64,000 nt of DNA. Origin: Fodinibius salipaludis (GTDB taxonomy: Bacteria; Bacteroidota; Rhodothermia; Balneolales; Balneolaceae). The notes under the pieces were generated by a model, which worked only from the letters and a program-made list of their open reading frames with translations, made no database searches and was not told the DNA's origin. Numbering within the stretch: the first letter of the stretch is position 1; every line of letters starts with the position of its first letter. Made by a program: the position numbers and the translations under genes. Below, one piece after another: positions 37,030-44,640 of the stretch. Location of the stretch: contig NZ_NSKE01000005.1 of assembly GCF_002287075.1 (NCBI RefSeq), positions 186,001-250,000 of the forward strand. Reading direction: 5' to 3'.

Positions 37030-38118
37030 TTATGCAGTCACGAATTTAAAATCTTTAAAGTAATCATTTCTCTGTGACTCAATCTCTTTTATACAATTGT
37101 TTGATTCCTCATAATATCGAATATGAAATGCGTCAAAAATATTTTTGAGTTGTGAATTAGTTTTTTGATGCAGATATAAAGTTGGAATTTTTACCTGTTT
37201 ACAACCAACCTCATGAAATGCTAAAACTCCTTGATAGGTAGGGCTTTCATTATCACTTATAAATAGTCCATTTGGATTAAAACCCTTTTCAATAACTTTC
37301 ATATCTCGATTCATACGAGTGAAAGTTTGTCCAAATAAAACTTGATCAAAATCATTTAGATCTGTTCCTGTATTTGAACCTTGAATAGCCAAAATAACTG
37401 GTTTATCAACTTCTCTGACTTGGGTTCTTTTTTCATCAATAATATGTTCTATCCGGTATTTAGAATTTTCGGCATAGCCAATAGAAGGATAAAAACCGAT
37501 TGGATTAGAACGATCGAATTTATAGATAAGGGAAAGTTTAAGTTTTCCTTGTGGAAAATTCTCTGTGATTATTATCTCCTCTTTTGAACTATTAGTGGGT
37601 ATATTATCGAATTCTCTTTCGATAAATGCTTTGAATGGTTTTTTTGAATCATTAAATCCAATGTCAGGTAGATTGTTGATATTTATAACCCAATTTTCTG
37701 GGGCATTGTCTTTTAGAATTTTGATCAGCGGATTTACTTTTTTGTAAAAGTCACCTACTCTAGAATTAATAATTGGAGAAGTTGCCTCAATTACAATTTT
37801 ACCTATCGAAGTTTCTATTAAAAAGTCGGGTTTGTTACCACCAGCCAAAGTCACTTCATGTTTAAATTCATATCCGATTTCTTGAAGTATTCGACCAACT
37901 ATAAGTTCAAAGAAAGCAGATCTCCAATGATCTCTTAGATCATTTTTTAGTTTGTTTGCAAACGTTGAAGGTAATTGGGAGAGATTATAATTGAGAAATA
38001 ATCTCATTTGTCTAGCTCGAGGAAGGGTAGATCTTGACAACCAATCTAATGTATGTTCTCCAATTTGAGCCCAACTTTCGTCACTCTCTGTTGGTTCTTC
38101 TAACCAAATTTCATTCAT
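37030..38118 (-). CDS. PD-(D/E)XK nuclease-like defence-island protein
   Basis: A 362-residue protein. Residues about 65-120 carry a nuclease-like pattern: a helix with Glu (WRSAFFELIVGRILQEIGYEF), then KPDFLIE and, ten residues later, IVIEATSP, which is the Asp...Glu-x-(Lys) motif with Thr instead of Lys. The active site may therefore be degenerate or use a shifted lysine. The C-terminal half (GSNTGTDLNDFDQVLFGQ...) is unassigned. A 172-base gap separates it from the SIR2 operon, so it may be independent. Base composition is as AT-rich as the rest of the defence cargo. Confidence 0.6.
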   Translation of the reverse strand: MNEIWLEEPTESDESWAQIGEHTLDWLSRSTLPRARQMRLFLNYNLSQLPSTFANKLKNDLRDHWRSAFFELIVGRILQEIGYEFKHEVTLAGGNKPDFLIETSIGKIVIEATSPIINSRVGDFYKKVNPLIKILKDNAPENWVININNLPDIGFNDSKKPFKAFIEREFDNIPTNSSKEEIIITENFPQGKLKLSLIYKFDRSNPIGFYPSIGYAENSKYRIEHIIDEKRTQVREVDKPVILAIQGSNTGTDLNDFDQVLFGQTFTRMNRDMKVIEKGFNPNGLFISDNESPTYQGVLAFHEVGCKQVKIPTLYLHQKTNSQLKNIFDAFHIRYYEESNNCIKEIESQRNDYFKDFKFVTA

Positions 38119-38400
38119 AGTAAAGAAACTGTATTACTACAACTCAGCTTGTTACAAAAAGTGTAATGAATCAATGCTTGCAGTTTGATAAATAAACCAC
38201 AAAGACTCAAATAATTCGTCACAGCGTATTATCATTTCCTGATGTCTCATACTATCCCAATCCGTCCCATCCTATAACACGCTATTGCACCCTGTTCCAG
38301 CCCATCCCGGGGTATTTTCTCTGATTTGAATTAGTGTTACGTTAGCATCAGTTACTGATCACAGTGATGCTATTGCATTACGCCAACCAACGCTAAGTCA
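38119..38400. promoter_or_regulatory. Divergent control region before the virion block
   Basis: 282 bases without a gene. It contains a C-rich stretch with repeated CCCATCC/CCAATCC-like units (38250-38310). Close to the first virion gene lies a nested palindrome: AGCATC and ACTG pair with CAGT and GATGCT (38344-38371). The palindrome ends about 30 bases before the ATG at 38401 and is a good candidate operator for the late transcript. No exact TAnnTTTG promoter was found. Confidence 0.5.
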
Positions 38401-39402
38401 ATGCCTGAAACGCTGGAAAAGTTGCCGAATGAGACCCAAGAGCAGGACTACGCCACCTGCCTGCAAGAGCTGAAGCAGGGCCTGCCCATCTTTGGGCGTA
38501 TCACCGGCACGACCGACGGACTCCAGCAAGTAGAGAAGGAATTGCCATTTAATTTTAGGCAGCCCTTCAATGTGGTAAAAGCGATATTTAAGCTAGAACC
38601 CGGTCTGTATTCGCTTCACACCGGCATTGACGAAGATATTGTGATCGGCTTTCGCATTGACGGGGCCAGCGAGCAGCCAGAAACTCAAGCCAACGAACCG
38701 GCCGTAGACAGCAGAACCGCTCACGAAAACTACTACCAGCAACGAGCCCTCCGCCTGGAAGGTGAGCTGCATGACGCCGACCGCAAGATCCGCCAGCTCG
38801 TCGATGAAATCATGGGCCTCAAGCGACAGCTCTCCGAGGACAAAACGGCCACCCTTTTGACCCACCAAAAAGAGCTGGGCGACCTCAAGGAATCCCACCG
38901 CAACGAAATTGACCGCCTCAAAGAAATTCAACGAAGTAACCTGAAGGCTCTCGAAAAAGAGCTTGGCGAACTGGAAAAGGTCAAATTCCGCATGGAGATG
39001 GAGCAGCGGGCCGGCGGCCGCGATGCCGGAAGCCGCATGTTAGATATGCTGGAAGAAAATGCCCCGATGTTTTTTACCGTGATCTCCCAACTGTTTGCCG
39101 GTCAGGGCGGGCAAAATCAACAATTGAACCCCACGCCTGCCGCCCCTGATATCAGCGAAGAGCAAGCTAAGGCCATGGCCGAATCTCTTAAAAGCCAACT
39201 TCAACCTACTTCTGGCTCGCTACCCCAACAACCCCATAGCCCCTCTACCGACGAGGCGAGCCAACCTAAAGGTGCCGGGGACCAGACTCCTCGGCACCTT
39301 CCCTCCGAGGATTCCAACGAATTTGAAACCCCTGCCACTCTGAATGGCATGTTTGACCCGCCCCACACTAACGGCCACGCCGAACCAACCATTAGCCTCT
39401 AA
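38401..39402 (+). CDS. Coiled-coil protein, first gene of the virion block
   Basis: A 333-residue protein: a small globular start (about 1-95), a long coiled coil (about 105-203; YYQQRALRLEGELHDADRKI onward), a short amphipathic stretch (about 218-240; MLEENAPMFFTVISQLFAG) and a disordered tail rich in Gln, Pro, Ser and Thr. It has no signal peptide. It could be a scaffold or assembly protein, in line with its position and composition. No family is recognised. Confidence 0.7.
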   Translation: MPETLEKLPNETQEQDYATCLQELKQGLPIFGRITGTTDGLQQVEKELPFNFRQPFNVVKAIFKLEPGLYSLHTGIDEDIVIGFRIDGASEQPETQANEPAVDSRTAHENYYQQRALRLEGELHDADRKIRQLVDEIMGLKRQLSEDKTATLLTHQKELGDLKESHRNEIDRLKEIQRSNLKALEKELGELEKVKFRMEMEQRAGGRDAGSRMLDMLEENAPMFFTVISQLFAGQGGQNQQLNPTPAAPDISEEQAKAMAESLKSQLQPTSGSLPQQPHSPSTDEASQPKGAGDQTPRHLPSEDSNEFETPATLNGMFDPPHTNGHAEPTISL

Positions 39403-39410
39403 CGACCACG

Positions 39411-39806
39411 ATGAACCCCGGACAACTCACCCTTTTGAAAATGGCCTTGGAATACCTGGCGGACAGGCCCTGCGGATACGCCTGCTATGCCAAGCGTATT
39501 AAGTCTCAGCTGGCCTTGTTGCAAGCTGGCGGGCAACCGATCACCGCGGCCGATTGGGTCCGGATGGCAAAGATACTTTCTGTGGAAGCGATAAGCAGGG
39601 ATATAGGAGCCGAACGCATTGCAAAAACAATATATCCCCTTGTGGATGGATTAGGGCAACACGCTAATACGCTTTGCTATATCCCTGCCCCTTTCGCTTG
39701 CAATCAACTGCTGAGTTTCACGAGCACGACCGTCAGCCCGCAGGTCCGGCGACTGCTCACCGATGTCATCGCCGAACTGCAGAAACTCGTCAAATCCAGC
39801 CGGTAA
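39411..39806 (+). CDS. Small hypothetical protein of the virion block
   Basis: A 131-residue soluble protein, mostly helical by composition (NPGQLTLLKMALEYLADRPCG...; ITAADWVRMAKILSVEAISRDIG). It follows the coiled-coil gene by 8 bases. No family or motif is recognised. It may be a virion accessory or assembly factor. Confidence 0.6.
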   Translation: MNPGQLTLLKMALEYLADRPCGYACYAKRIKSQLALLQAGGQPITAADWVRMAKILSVEAISRDIGAERIAKTIYPLVDGLGQHANTLCYIPAPFACNQLLSFTSTTVSPQVRRLLTDVIAELQKLVKSSR

Positions 39807-39836
39807 TCATATCCATATCAACGATATCACCAACTA

Positions 39837-40862
39837 TTGAGTAGCAGCTATCCCATACCAACTTCCCGCAACGCAGTCACGACCCATGGTTCAGTGATGA
39901 GCAATAAGGCGGCAGCAGGCTCCCCCCAAGGAGATGCTGCCGCCTCTATTATTGCAAGTCGCAGGCGTTATCCTGGGATCGAAGACGTCCTAGAACTGGC
40001 TTCAAAGCTGGTTACCAAATATACCGGACGCGAGGATATCCGCGGACTAGCACTAAAAATTACCCGCAAGGTTCCCCGGAATATTAACACCGGTCTTCCT
40101 GACCTGCGGAATGTAGATCAAATTGCGGGTGCCATTTACAAGTGGATAACCAAAAATATCAACTACGTGCGTGACCCGTGGAATATCGAGCGGATCCAAT
40201 CCCCCGATGTCACCATCCGGCAACAAGCCGGAGATTGCGACGACCACGCGATCCTGTCGGCGGCCCTGCTGCAAAGCCTGGGCATCCAAACCGGCTTTCG
40301 CATTGTGAGCCGAACGGGGCGAACCTATGACCACATTTATACCGTCTTCCGATCCCCAGAGGGATGGAAATCTTTTGATACAACCGTCGCTAAATATGCC
40401 GGTTTCGAATTTGACGAACGACTGATCAAAAAGTCCAAGCACCTGCCCAACCGGATGCCGGAAGGATTAGGCATTGACCCAGTTACCCTCACCGCTGCGG
40501 CTTCGTCAGCACTACAAATGGGCGTCACCATGAAACCGCTGTTTTCCAAATGGTTTGGCGCCAAAGATAAGGGCGAACGCACCCAGCGCGGGCAATGGCG
40601 AGACTACCTAATGGCCCGAGGGGTTCGTTCGGAGGTGATTTCGTTTTCCCAAAAAGATAACGCCATCCTCCAGCAGTACGCCCAGGTTATCCAAGAGCAT
40701 GGGCAACCAGCCGTTGATTACTTGAACAAATTTGGAAGTTTAGACAACAGCTTTCTGGCCAGCCAACAACAATCCCGAAACAAAAAATGGCTCCTGTACG
40801 GCGGACTCTCAGCCGGGCTTGCCGCGCTTGGCGGAATCAGCTACTGGGCCTTCAACCATTAA
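39837..40862 (+). CDS. Transglutaminase-like cysteine peptidase with C-terminal membrane anchor
   Basis: A 341-residue protein starting at TTG 39837. The TTG start is preferred because it gives the N-terminus MSSSYPIP, like its two downstream neighbours; ATG 39897 is the alternative. Residues about 100-190 are a transglutaminase-like domain with the full triad: Cys134 in GDCDDHA, His166 in YDHIYTVF and Asp181 in FDTTV. A single hydrophobic helix (about 318-336) closes the chain. Enzymes of this fold in phages cut proteins or peptidoglycan-linked peptides. Here it could process virion proteins or help entry through the envelope; the membrane anchor suggests that it sits in the virion membrane. 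Confidence 0.8.
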   Translation: MSSSYPIPTSRNAVTTHGSVMSNKAAAGSPQGDAAASIIASRRRYPGIEDVLELASKLVTKYTGREDIRGLALKITRKVPRNINTGLPDLRNVDQIAGAIYKWITKNINYVRDPWNIERIQSPDVTIRQQAGDCDDHAILSAALLQSLGIQTGFRIVSRTGRTYDHIYTVFRSPEGWKSFDTTVAKYAGFEFDERLIKKSKHLPNRMPEGLGIDPVTLTAAASSALQMGVTMKPLFSKWFGAKDKGERTQRGQWRDYLMARGVRSEVISFSQKDNAILQQYAQVIQEHGQPAVDYLNKFGSLDNSFLASQQQSRNKKWLLYGGLSAGLAALGGISYWAFNH

Positions 40863-40871
40863 CCACTGTTT

Positions 40872-41285
40872 ATGAGTAGTTCCTACCTGCAACCCGTAGC
40901 TATACAACCCGAAAATGATCAGCTGATCATATCCAGCCAGCTTCCCAGTGGTGGACTGGAAGGTTGGGAGGAAGATGATCCCTGCCGATATGCCAATCAA
41001 AGCTGCAAGGGCAAAATGTTCGGGGCCCTAAAAAGATGCCGACGCAAGCGCGAAAAATCGCAAGCTCTCTGCAAGGCCCACGAGCGCAAGCTAGCCGAAA
41101 AGAAGAAAATAGAACAGGAAAAACAGCAGCTCATGACGGCCTTACAGCATAACGTCACCGATACAGCTGCCAAACAAGAGACGGCATCCACAGCTATGAT
41201 AGCAGGAGCAGCGGTGGGCGGGGTTGCCATTTTGGGAGCCGCCATCATGTTTATCGCCAAAAAGAAAAAATCCAAATCCCAATAA
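40872..41285 (+). CDS. Small tail-anchored membrane protein with Cys-rich basic centre
   Basis: A 137-residue protein beginning MSSSYLQP. The middle has four Cys among basic residues (DPCRYANQSCKGKMFGALKRCRRKREKSQALC) and then a helical EK-rich segment. A single membrane helix (about 109-129; MIAGAAVGGVAILGAAIMFI) is followed by a lysine tail. The N-terminal part would be exposed on one side of the membrane. It is one of a run of similarly built proteins and is a candidate virion membrane protein. Confidence 0.7.
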   Translation: MSSSYLQPVAIQPENDQLIISSQLPSGGLEGWEEDDPCRYANQSCKGKMFGALKRCRRKREKSQALCKAHERKLAEKKKIEQEKQQLMTALQHNVTDTAAKQETASTAMIAGAAVGGVAILGAAIMFIAKKKKSKSQ

Positions 41286-41301
41286 GCATATCCCAACCCC
41301 T

Positions 41302-41664
41302 ATGAACAGCAGTTCCTACGATCAGTTAGACTTCTTGCAAACGACCCAGCCGTTTAACTACACAAACAGTTTCCTCCCTCCCGTGGGGTCCGGGGCCACC
41401 ACCTCAAAGAAGACCAAGTTTGGCAGTATCCTCAATGACCTGTCCAGCTTTTTAAACACAGCGGCCGATACCGCCGTAACGGTGGATGGAGTTATCAATG
41501 GCGGGAAATCCCAATCTGGGGGCACTAGCTTGACGCCCGAACAACAGATGGCGCTAATGCAAGCCCAAAAGTCGAGCGGAAATATGACATCCCTCCTGCT
41601 GATTGGCGGCGTTGTCATCGTTGGTGGAGCTGTCACGTACACCCTGTTAAAAAAGAAATCCTGA
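41302..41664 (+). CDS. Small tail-anchored membrane protein
   Basis: A 120-residue protein from ATG 41302; the frame is open further upstream, but this start gives MNSSSYDQ and avoids overlap with the previous gene. An Ala/Thr-rich region (SFLNTAADTAVTVDGVINGG) and a Gln-rich helix precede one C-terminal membrane helix (about 97-115; LLLIGGVVIVGGAVTYTLL) and the tail KKKS. The shared SSSY start and tail anchor link it to the two genes before. Confidence 0.7.
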   Translation: MNSSSYDQLDFLQTTQPFNYTNSFLPPVGSGATTSKKTKFGSILNDLSSFLNTAADTAVTVDGVINGGKSQSGGTSLTPEQQMALMQAQKSSGNMTSLLLIGGVVIVGGAVTYTLLKKKS

Positions 41665-41665
41665 T

Positions 41666-41977
41666 ATGACCGAAGCTATTCAAACAACAGCCCATCCAAT
41701 TGGGATCTCTCACTTTATTGACGGACATATTCCCAACGGGCGCTATCCCAATCCAACGACCTCGCAAGAAACCGTATACCTGCAACCCACCGTCCAGCTG
41801 CAAGAAGTAGCAAAGGGTGCGGAGGTAACGGATCAACCCAAGCAGACACTCTGCCAGCGCCTGGCCGAAGATGATCCCACCAAAGGCATTCGCGCGTGGT
41901 TTGATCGAAACAAAGCTACGCTGGGATGGATCGCCGGTGGATACCTGACCCTGAGAATCATAACCCGAAGGAGGTAA
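41666..41977 (+). CDS. Small tail-anchored membrane protein
   Basis: A 103-residue protein that starts 1 base after the previous stop codon. The N-terminal two thirds are polar. The segment TLGWIAGGYLTLRIITRRR at the end is a short membrane helix with an arginine tail. A segment DDPTKGIRAWFDRNKA precedes it. No family is known; the build matches the neighbouring candidate virion membrane proteins. Confidence 0.65.
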   Translation: MTEAIQTTAHPIGISHFIDGHIPNGRYPNPTTSQETVYLQPTVQLQEVAKGAEVTDQPKQTLCQRLAEDDPTKGIRAWFDRNKATLGWIAGGYLTLRIITRRR

Positions 41978-41980
41978 CCA

Positions 41981-42658
41981 GTGAGCTATTCTAACTATAG
42001 TGACAACAGCTTAGGCTCGGCGAGTATATCGGGTAATATCATAAGCTCAGAAGCCGGAGAACTTCGCATCATCGGGCGTCACCCCGAGCGCGGACTACCA
42101 AAATCCGGGGTGCCCTTTTCAGTGGATGTGGAGGTCGATATCTACCGCACCTTTTGGAACTCGTTCCTTTTTGTCGTTTGCCCGGATGTGGTAGTCGCAG
42201 CCCTGGATCCCCAAAACCGGTCGGTCTTAGCGATATCCCGTATTGTTACCAGCATGTGGGACGGCTGTCGCGGCCAAGCCCGCCTGGTTTTCGGGCGCTC
42301 GTTTCGACCGGACCGAAATCATCCCGTCATATTTGAGCTTCACTACAGCAACGTTACCGAGACGAATGTATCACAAGCTACGCCGCTGGCTTCCTCAAAC
42401 GTGATGACCCTTGATTTGGATATCGAGGAAGGTCAACAAAGCGGAGTATACGCCCAGCCCACCGAGTCTTGGTATGAAATCAACTTACCCGACCCCCAGC
42501 ATGCATTTAGTGGCGTCAATAATACGCTCACCAAAGCCCTGTGGCTGATTGGTATTGGCGCGGGCGCGTATTTCCTGGCTCCCCTCATGCCCGGACTTCG
42601 AGACAGCGTAAAGCAGTTGGCCGGTCGCAACAAGAAACAGGAGGAGCCCAATGGATGA
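41981..42658 (+). CDS. Beta-rich protein with C-terminal membrane helix
   Basis: A 225-residue protein with a GTG start behind a perfect Shine-Dalgarno AAGGAGGT (41967-41974), which is rare in this window. Residues about 25-165 look like an all-beta domain (GELRIIGRHPERGLPKSGVPFSVDVEVDIY...; VIFELHYSNVTETNVS). A membrane helix (about 186-205; TKALWLIGIGAGAYFLAPLM) and a basic tail follow. It may be a capsid-to-membrane linker or vertex protein. The last 8 bases overlap the next gene. Confidence 0.7.
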   Translation: MSYSNYSDNSLGSASISGNIISSEAGELRIIGRHPERGLPKSGVPFSVDVEVDIYRTFWNSFLFVVCPDVVVAALDPQNRSVLAISRIVTSMWDGCRGQARLVFGRSFRPDRNHPVIFELHYSNVTETNVSQATPLASSNVMTLDLDIEEGQQSGVYAQPTESWYEINLPDPQHAFSGVNNTLTKALWLIGIGAGAYFLAPLMPGLRDSVKQLAGRNKKQEEPNG

Positions 42659-43061
42659 GCTTATTGAAAGCCTAGACTACCAGATCGTTGATGACGGAAT
42701 GGGTGACCTAAGCAGTTACCTGCGTCAAACCAGTCGAAACGCTTTTAAAAAAGCAATCGGTCTGGCCGACCGCGCTCTGAGCGGGCGAAAAGGACAAGTC
42801 GCTACCACGGCCCTTGTCCTGGCGGACCTGACCAAAGACAGGCGCTCCTTCCAACAAGTATTCAACCGAAATGCCGACGTCATCAACCAGTACTTCGAGC
42901 ACGTCGATCTGCAGGCGGTAAGCGATATGATAGGACTCCAGGATTCGGTCGCCAAAAGCAAACCTGCGACAATAATCAAACATGCAGGTATTCTCTCGGC
43001 CGGTATTGCCATCGGTGTAGCCGGCCTTTCCCTATATAACAGAAAACAATCTTCAACATGA
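42651..43061 (+). CDS. Small tail-anchored helical protein
   Basis: A 136-residue mostly helical protein with one membrane helix near the end (about 110-129; AGILSAGIAIGVAGLSLY) and the tail NRKQSST. It overlaps its upstream neighbour by 8 bases and the downstream gene by 4 (ATGA), so all three are translationally coupled. No family is recognised. Confidence 0.65.
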   Translation: MDELIESLDYQIVDDGMGDLSSYLRQTSRNAFKKAIGLADRALSGRKGQVATTALVLADLTKDRRSFQQVFNRNADVINQYFEHVDLQAVSDMIGLQDSVAKSKPATIIKHAGILSAGIAIGVAGLSLYNRKQSST

Positions 43062-43381
43062 CTCTTAGGATAGGCGACAAAGGTCCCCAGGTTATGCACC
43101 TGCAATCGGCTCTGAAAGCCCTCGGTATCGGACTTCCCAAATATGGCATTGATGGCATTTTTGGCTCCGAAACGCAGGCAGCGGTTAAGCAAGCCCAGCA
43201 ACAATTGGGACTCCCGACTAGCGGCATAGCTGACGGGGTGCTACTAAACAGGCTCGGTATTTCTCAACAATCCCTACAAGTGCCAACAAAAGGGGCCTTA
43301 CCCAAACCAGCTCTCCTTGTACTAGGGACCATTGCCATTATTGGAATTGGAATCGCAATCAAACGAACGAAACGAGATTAA
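43058..43381 (+). CDS. Peptidoglycan-binding domain protein with membrane anchor
   Basis: A 107-residue protein. Residues about 3-66 are a PG_binding_1 domain (LRIGDKGPQVMHLQSALKALG; YGIDGIFGSETQAAVKQAQ; GLPTSGIADGVLLNRLG). Residues about 83-101 are a membrane helix, followed by KRTKRD. It would hold the viral membrane, or a lysis enzyme, to the cell wall. It is one of several cell-wall-related proteins in this block. Confidence 0.85.
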   Translation: MTLRIGDKGPQVMHLQSALKALGIGLPKYGIDGIFGSETQAAVKQAQQQLGLPTSGIADGVLLNRLGISQQSLQVPTKGALPKPALLVLGTIAIIGIGIAIKRTKRD

Positions 43382-43382
43382 T

Positions 43383-44636
43383 ATGGAATCCATGACTGCC
43401 CAGCAGCTTGCAAAACTGAATATCAAAGGCATTCGAGTAGCCCAACCCTACGGGCGGCTGCTCGGCGAACCCGAGAAGAATGCCGTCATTTTTATCTGGG
43501 GCGAAAAAGGAGCCGGTAAATCAACGATGAGCCTGGGACTCGCTGACGCCTTAGCCGAACATGGCCGCATCGAATATATCCCCGCCGAAGAGCATTTTGG
43601 CAAAACCTTGGTCGACCGCGTCAAGCGACTCGGAGCCACCCACCAGAACCTGAATTTTACCAAATGGAAATCAATTCAGGCCCTCAAAGAAATTCTGCTT
43701 AAAAACCGGTCCTTCGCCTGCATCCTCGATTCCATTTCGGTGATTGATGCCAACGCGAAGGAAACGGTCGAGCTGGCCCAATGGTGCCGCGAAAACGGGA
43801 TCATGTTCGTCATGGTCTCCCATGCCACCAAGGACGGGCAGTACAAAGGCAACACTAGCATCGCCCATGAGTGTGATATCGAGATCAAAGTCACCAAAGA
43901 AGGCGGAGCCGAAACCGAAAAGAATCGCTACCGGGAACTGACCGCTATCGCCGTGCCCTTTACGGCCCAAGACCGCGAGGTGGCACCAACCAAACCTACT
44001 ACCAAAGAAGAAAGCAACCCAGACACCCGCGAAAACCCAGTGGATACTCCTTTTAAGATTACCCTCAAAGAGATCGACACCCTTCACAAGATTCGATCCT
44101 GGAAACGGATCAACTCGATGTTTGGCAGCAAGATGCCGTGCTACGGGTCCAAGCATTCCGGGGAGTCTGAAAATGCCCACCTCTCTATCCGATACACAGC
44201 CGACTATCCCAAGAAGCGGTACATCATGGATCTACTGCTGGACGGCCATCTGGAATATCAAGCCTGCACGGAAGGAAAAGGGGGCGGGCTAAAAGCGTGC
44301 TGGAAAAAACTGGTCAGCAAATATGGAGATCTGGAGATCCGAATTTACAAGCAGGACCACGCAAAAGTCGTGCTGGGCGCCAAAGAGTACAAGCGCCAGG
44401 AACGCGCGCTTGGCAAAAAGGAAAAATCTACTGCGACCAACTCACCTGCGCCAATGGCCAAGAAGAAACCAGCTGCTAAAAATAAACCAACTCCTGTTAA
44501 GCGATCGAAGAAAACTACTGCAAAAAAGAAGGACAGCAGTACATCTGACGGGAAACCTCAGCAGCAAGTAGACATTGAAGCGGCCAAAGAAAGTCAGGCC
44601 AAACTGGACGCCTTCCTAACCAAAGTATTAGGCTAA
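43383..44636 (+). CDS. RadA/RecA-like ATPase with basic histone-like tail
   Basis: A 417-residue protein from ATG 43383; the open frame runs upstream into the previous gene. Walker A is GEKGAGKST (40-48), Walker B is ACILDSISVID (about 111-121), and VSHATKDGQYKGNTSIAHECDIEI resembles the RadA-type motif around the nucleotide sensor. A linker with the motif RENP (216-219) leads to a C-terminal domain (about 230-350). The last 60 residues are Lys/Ala/Pro-rich and histone-H1-like. It could package or condense DNA, or load on DNA with the giant fusion protein that follows 4 bases later. Packaging ATPases of membrane phages are usually of the FtsK/HerA type, so that role is tentative. Confidence 0.8.
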   Translation: MESMTAQQLAKLNIKGIRVAQPYGRLLGEPEKNAVIFIWGEKGAGKSTMSLGLADALAEHGRIEYIPAEEHFGKTLVDRVKRLGATHQNLNFTKWKSIQALKEILLKNRSFACILDSISVIDANAKETVELAQWCRENGIMFVMVSHATKDGQYKGNTSIAHECDIEIKVTKEGGAETEKNRYRELTAIAVPFTAQDREVAPTKPTTKEESNPDTRENPVDTPFKITLKEIDTLHKIRSWKRINSMFGSKMPCYGSKHSGESENAHLSIRYTADYPKKRYIMDLLLDGHLEYQACTEGKGGGLKACWKKLVSKYGDLEIRIYKQDHAKVVLGAKEYKRQERALGKKEKSTATNSPAPMAKKKPAAKNKPTPVKRSKKTTAKKKDSSTSDGKPQQQVDIEAAKESQAKLDAFLTKVLG

Positions 44637-44640
44637 CCCC

